From the NCBI GenBank assembly GCA_019309045.1, contig JAFDGZ010000029.1:1-34183 (forward strand): a stretch of DNA of 34,183 nucleotides, read 5' to 3'. This document shows positions 31,316 to 34,183 of the stretch, one piece after another (positions within the stretch are counted from its first letter, which is position 1; every line of letters begins with the position of its first letter). The stretch comes from Deltaproteobacteria bacterium. GTDB taxonomy: Bacteria; Desulfobacterota; Syntrophobacteria; BM002. The position numbers and the translations under genes are program-made. Below the pieces are notes generated by a model, which saw only the letters and a list, made by a program, of their open reading frames with translations, searched no databases and had not been told where the DNA came from.

Positions 31316-32341
31316 TCAAAGTCCTCTAATCTGGCGATGCAGTTCTCTAGTCTTTTCCATTCGTGCCCGGTCGCGTTCTCTAACAATTGTCTGCAATTCT
31401 TTTTCAACAGCGGCCATCTCTGCATCAGCTGGATCTTTGCCAGCCAGATAACCGTCAATGAGGCTCCGGTAGCATTTGATCATTTGGCCGATGAGCCTTA
31501 CAGGATACTCGCGGCCCTGCACTTTGAGAGTTTGCAGGCCCAAGGCCAGATACTGCCGAAACTCATCCCCCATAATGGCAAAGGCGACATTGGGGTTTTT
31601 CCTGATTCTCTCATTTACGGCAGCAATTTCATCCCGGGTCTTGCCCTTGCGAAGCATAAGTTTTTGCCGCTGGGCCTCGCTGAGGAGACAGAAGCGGAAG
31701 CAGCTGCCGCTCATGTCTGGCCAGCCCTCATATTCGACAATTTCGTTGCCTTCTTCGTCTCTGTAGACTTTTTTCCGGTAAGAGTCGCTTATGATTTCGT
31801 GAAAGAGACAGTTTCCCACCCCACCTATACAGCGATTGCCATGAATGAGGACTTCAGTAAGCATGCCCTCTGCATCGGCGTCTTTCTTGAAACGCTGCAG
31901 CTTCTCGACCGTATTGATTTCGGTGCTGGCCACAACCTGCGTGGCGCCTGCCCGATGATAAAAAGCCAGTTCTTCCTTTGTCTGGATGTTGCAGCCTACA
32001 CTAGCGTGGATGATGAGTTCCGGATAGTTTTGCTTGATCAGCTCCATGAGCTTAGGCGTCTTGATAATTACACCCTCGACACCCCAGCGCGCCCATTTTG
32101 CTGCTTTGCTCAGCACTCGCAGGAATTTTGCTTCAGGCACTTCTGCATTTACTGCTACTCGAACTTTGCCGCCATACCGGCTGCCGATGTCAACAGCTTC
32201 CTTGATCTGACTGTCTTCCAGCTCCCAGGCACACTTTCTCCGGCTAAACCCCTTGGCGCCAACGTAGACGGCATCGGCGCCTTTGGCGAACACTTCCTCG
32301 ACCATTTCGAGGCTACCGCCTGGGGCGAGTAGTTCGTTCAT
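31316..32341 (-). CDS. Peptidase U32 family protein
   Basis: A 341-residue protein beginning [20 protein letters not shown], the standard N-terminus of the U32 family (KPELLAPAG...GADAVYVG). [15 protein letters not shown] is the next block, and the central Cys cluster [13 protein letters not shown]...SGSCFRFC resembles the U32 cluster region. Characterised relatives include collagenase-like proteins, the Fe-S proteins UbiU/UbiV and the tRNA hydroxylation factor TrhP, so the function may be redox or RNA modification rather than proteolysis. ATG at 32341 is fixed by GGAGG nine nt upstream; a frame open to 32410 has no better start. It leads an operon with the histidine phosphatase. Confidence 0.88.
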   Translation of the reverse strand: MNELLAPGGSLEMVEEVFAKGADAVYVGAKGFSRRKCAWELEDSQIKEAVDIGSRYGGKVRVAVNAEVPEAKFLRVLSKAAKWARWGVEGVIIKTPKLMELIKQNYPELIIHASVGCNIQTKEELAFYHRAGATQVVASTEINTVEKLQRFKKDADAEGMLTEVLIHGNRCIGGVGNCLFHEIISDSYRKKVYRDEEGNEIVEYEGWPDMSGSCFRFCLLSEAQRQKLMLRKGKTRDEIAAVNERIRKNPNVAFAIMGDEFRQYLALGLQTLKVQGREYPVRLIGQMIKCYRSLIDGYLAGKDPADAEMAAVEKELQTIVRERDRARMEKTRELHRQIRGL

Positions 32342-32460
32342 GGTTAGGATCCTCCTGAACCAACAAAATTTTCTATCACAATAACTGGAGCACAAGCCCC
32401 TATAAAACAAAATTAATCACTTGCCGCTGAAAAGCAATCGCTTACAGCCTTTATTGTGAA

Positions 32461-32489
32461 ATTGTATGCAATCTTTGCGGTAGTGTCAA
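32461..32489 (-). promoter_or_regulatory. sigma-70 promoter of the U32 operon
   Basis: On the minus strand TTGACA (32489-32484), a 17-bp spacer and TACAAT (32466-32461). The leader would be about 110 nt. Confidence 0.75.
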
Positions 32490-32602
32490 AAGTTTTTTCA
32501 GTCGCTGTCCCTCCTTATCACCTTGGCTGCTGCATTTTCGTGCCCACCGTAGCCAGCCTATCCGGAGTCGAAGCCGTCTCAAACGGTGCTGCCTGAACCG
32601 GT

Positions 32603-33016
32603 TCAATCGATCAATTCTGCCCTGCCATCGAGACGCATAAAGTAGGTGAGGATTTCTACTTCTGGAAAATGATCTTGTACGACGGCCCGGGCTGCACGAA
32701 GGTCCTTTGAATGCATAGCCAGCTCTTCTTCGCTGTCTTTTACATTTTCTGGACCATAAGCACCGCAGTCTTCATGGTTGACAAGGTAAAATTGTCTTGC
32801 CTGGTGAAGTTTGTAGGAAACCTGGAGCTGCTCGAGCAGGAACTGACGATCCCTGTCATCTTTGGGCCGCACCAGGCTTCTTGCTGCTCCGGCAACCCTG
32901 ATAATGTCAGTACCGTCAATATCGAGCTTCTGTTCCTTCATGAAATTGGCCAGCGGTGGATGCAGACGAAAATCCATACAATAAACCACACATGCTCTGC
33001 ACTGATGCATACTCAT
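32603..33016 (-). CDS. Beta-class carbonic-anhydrase-like protein (Pro_CA_2 type)
   Basis: A 137-residue small beta-carbonic-anhydrase-like protein. The zinc-site layout is present: Cys13-X-Asp15-X-Arg17 (YCMDFRL) and His81-X2-Cys84 (VNHEDCGAYG), with RVAGAARSLVRP following the substrate-binding strand. It is shorter than classical beta enzymes and matches the mini group whose activity is less studied. The expected reaction is interconversion of CO2 and bicarbonate in the cytosol. The ATG is preceded by an excellent AAAGGAGGAGCTC. It is transcribed away from the methyltransferase gene on the right and lies 261 bp upstream of the U32 gene. Confidence 0.8.
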   Translation of the reverse strand: MSMHQCRACVVYCMDFRLHPPLANFMKEQKLDIDGTDIIRVAGAARSLVRPKDDRDRQFLLEQLQVSYKLHQARQFYLVNHEDCGAYGPENVKDSEEELAMHSKDLRAARAVVQDHFPEVEILTYFMRLDGRAELID

Positions 33017-33408
33017 GAGCTCCTCCTTTTTTTTGCATTGTCATACTAATAAACCCAGATGGAGCAGGCACTGCAGGCCAGCTGCCAATGATGCACCCTT
33101 TTGCCTATAATTGGCCAGAGAAAGATCCTTTGGGCAGATTCCCCAGATTGAATCTCGCTGGTCAGCAGTGGGGCAGGTGAGGCAATATCAGATTCTGTGC
33201 CCAAAAGGCAGCCGCCATTTCTCACCTCGAGGCAAATTGCTGGAAGCTGCCGTCCTGGTCCCGAGGTTGCCAATAAGCAATACGTCGATTTTCTACTAAG
33301 CTTTTGCCTAAATTGCAAGCATGTGTTTAGATACTGGGTATCGAAGAGTAGGCGACACCAGCAGGCAGTATCAAGAGAGCAAGTAAGTTTGGCAAAGGAG
33401 AGACAATA
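33017..33408. other. Divergent intergenic region, 392 bp
   Basis: A weak plus-strand promoter candidate is TTGCCT (33304-33309) with an 18-bp spacer to TAGATA (33328-33333). A 90-codon minus-strand frame (33318-33046) has no ribosome binding site. Nothing else is seen. Confidence 0.35.
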
Positions 33409-34183
33409 ATGGTCGAAGGCGTAGTCTTGGCAGAGGTAAGGGGATTCCTGAAAAGCAGGATAATTTTATCTGCCGCTGAGCTGGACATTTTTACTCGTCT
33501 GGCGCGGCAGCCAGCTACAGTGGATGAACTGCTAGAAGAATGCAAATGCGATAAGAGAGGTTTGACCCGTCTGTTGGACTGCCTGGTAACTTTCGAGCTT
33601 CTCTACAAGGAGAATGGAAAGTACAGGACCAGTGAAAAGGGGAACATTTTGTCTGCTGATCATCCAGAGACCGAGTTGCCCATGGTACTGCATCTGAAGG
33701 GAATGTGGCAGAGCTGGAGTGGTCTTACTGAAACAGTCCGGCTGGGAAAGAATCCCAGGAGAAAGTCGATTCGTGAGAGAGACCAGGAGAGTTTGGCCGC
33801 GTTCATTGGGGCCATGCACGTGGTTGGCCGCAGGCTTTCCAGAGAAATTGCTGAATCTTATGATCTGACTCCTGGATGTAGGCGGGGCTACTGGAACATA
33901 CACCATCGCTTTCTTGCAAAAGAATCCTGAAATGACAGCCGTTCTATTCGACCTTCCAGAAGTTATTCCCATGGCGAAAGATAGACTTGCCAAAGAAAAA
34001 TTGCTGCCAAGAGTTGAGCTTGTTGCTGGCGACTTTTACGAAGATGAATTGCCGAGCGGGTGCGACCTGGCATTGCTGTCGGCAATAATCCATCAAAACA
34101 GTCCGAAGCAGAACCTGGAACTCTACCGCAAGGTGCACCGAGCTCTCCTGCCTGGCGGCAGGATTCTCATTCGAGATCACGTG
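33409..34183 (+). pseudogene. SAM-dependent O-methyltransferase with internal frameshift (3' partial)
   Basis: The reading frame starts at an ATG behind AAAGGAGAG and encodes a winged-helix dimerisation domain of the acetylserotonin / hydroxyindole-type O-methyltransferase family (ILSAAELDIFTRLARQPATVDEL). At about 33871 the protein-like sequence jumps one frame: frame one continues to a stop at 33930, while frame two from 33872 reads LDVGGATGTYTIAFLQ (motif I for SAM binding), VLFDLPEV and LLPGGRILIRD, and stays open to the window end. About four residues that normally lie before motif I seem missing, so a small deletion with net frame change is likely. It is either a true pseudogene or a sequencing error. 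Confidence 0.8.

Noticed and set aside
33046-33318. 90-codon minus-strand frame between the beta-carbonic-anhydrase-like gene and the methyltransferase
   Set aside because: It has no ribosome binding site and no motif, and it occupies a divergent promoter region.

Overview
The window looks like a chromosome segment of a Desulfobacterota / deltaproteobacterial-type organism. This is inferred from gene content and style: a PilT/PilU-like pair followed by a zinc-ribbon/receiver protein, an NtrC-type sigma-54 regulator, PilZ, SPOR and FHA proteins, a PflX-type radical SAM protein, mixed GTG/TTG starts, moderate GC and wide intergenic spaces. No rRNA is present to fix the taxonomy. Three tRNA genes are present: Pro-GGG, Ala-CGC and initiator Met-CAT.

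Layout. 1-250: the last 49 codons of a tyrosine recombinase sit 14 bp from the 3' end of tRNA-Pro, which looks like one edge of an integrated element lying to the left. 400-5919: UDP-glucuronate decarboxylase (minus), a class I/II aminotransferase, a membrane-anchored SPOR protein, a PflX-like radical SAM protein and a PPP-type phosphatase. 6274-10739: an unknown membrane protein, then a type IV pilus motility cluster (PilT, a PilU-like paralogue and a zinc-ribbon/pseudo-receiver protein). 10740-12845: intergenic DNA with a 251-bp inverted-repeat element, a small helical protein, tRNA-Ala, a solitary hisB with a near-consensus promoter, and tRNA-fMet. 12844-18222: a cytidylate-kinase-like protein, PilZ, a tiny Cys-motif protein, a sigma-54 response regulator, a lipoprotein and a SirB1-like transglutaminase/TPR protein.

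18329-25099: an O-methyltransferase, a conserved-looking unknown, a second copy of the inverted-repeat element, an FHA protein, a queuosine-salvage protein in an operon with a cyclic-nucleotide-binding protein, an unknown and threonine synthase. 25383-28879: a gamma-carbonic-anhydrase-like protein, a small unknown and a 770-residue protein fusing a complete O-acetylserine sulfhydrylase to a full-length cysteinyl-tRNA synthetase fold whose zinc thiolates, HIGH and KMSKS motifs are all replaced. 28922-34183: an ECF sigma / zinc anti-sigma pair with a self-type promoter so close to the start codon that the mRNA should be nearly leaderless, a histidine phosphatase with a U32 peptidase, a beta-class carbonic-anhydrase-like protein, and a methyltransferase gene broken by a frameshift and cut by the window end.

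The most striking feature is the cysteine synthase / pseudo-CysRS fusion. Next are the two copies of a roughly 250-bp MITE-like element with 26-bp terminal inverted repeats, the bacterial queuosine-salvage operon, and the leaderless ECF sigma arrangement. All calls come from reading the sequence; no database search was run.
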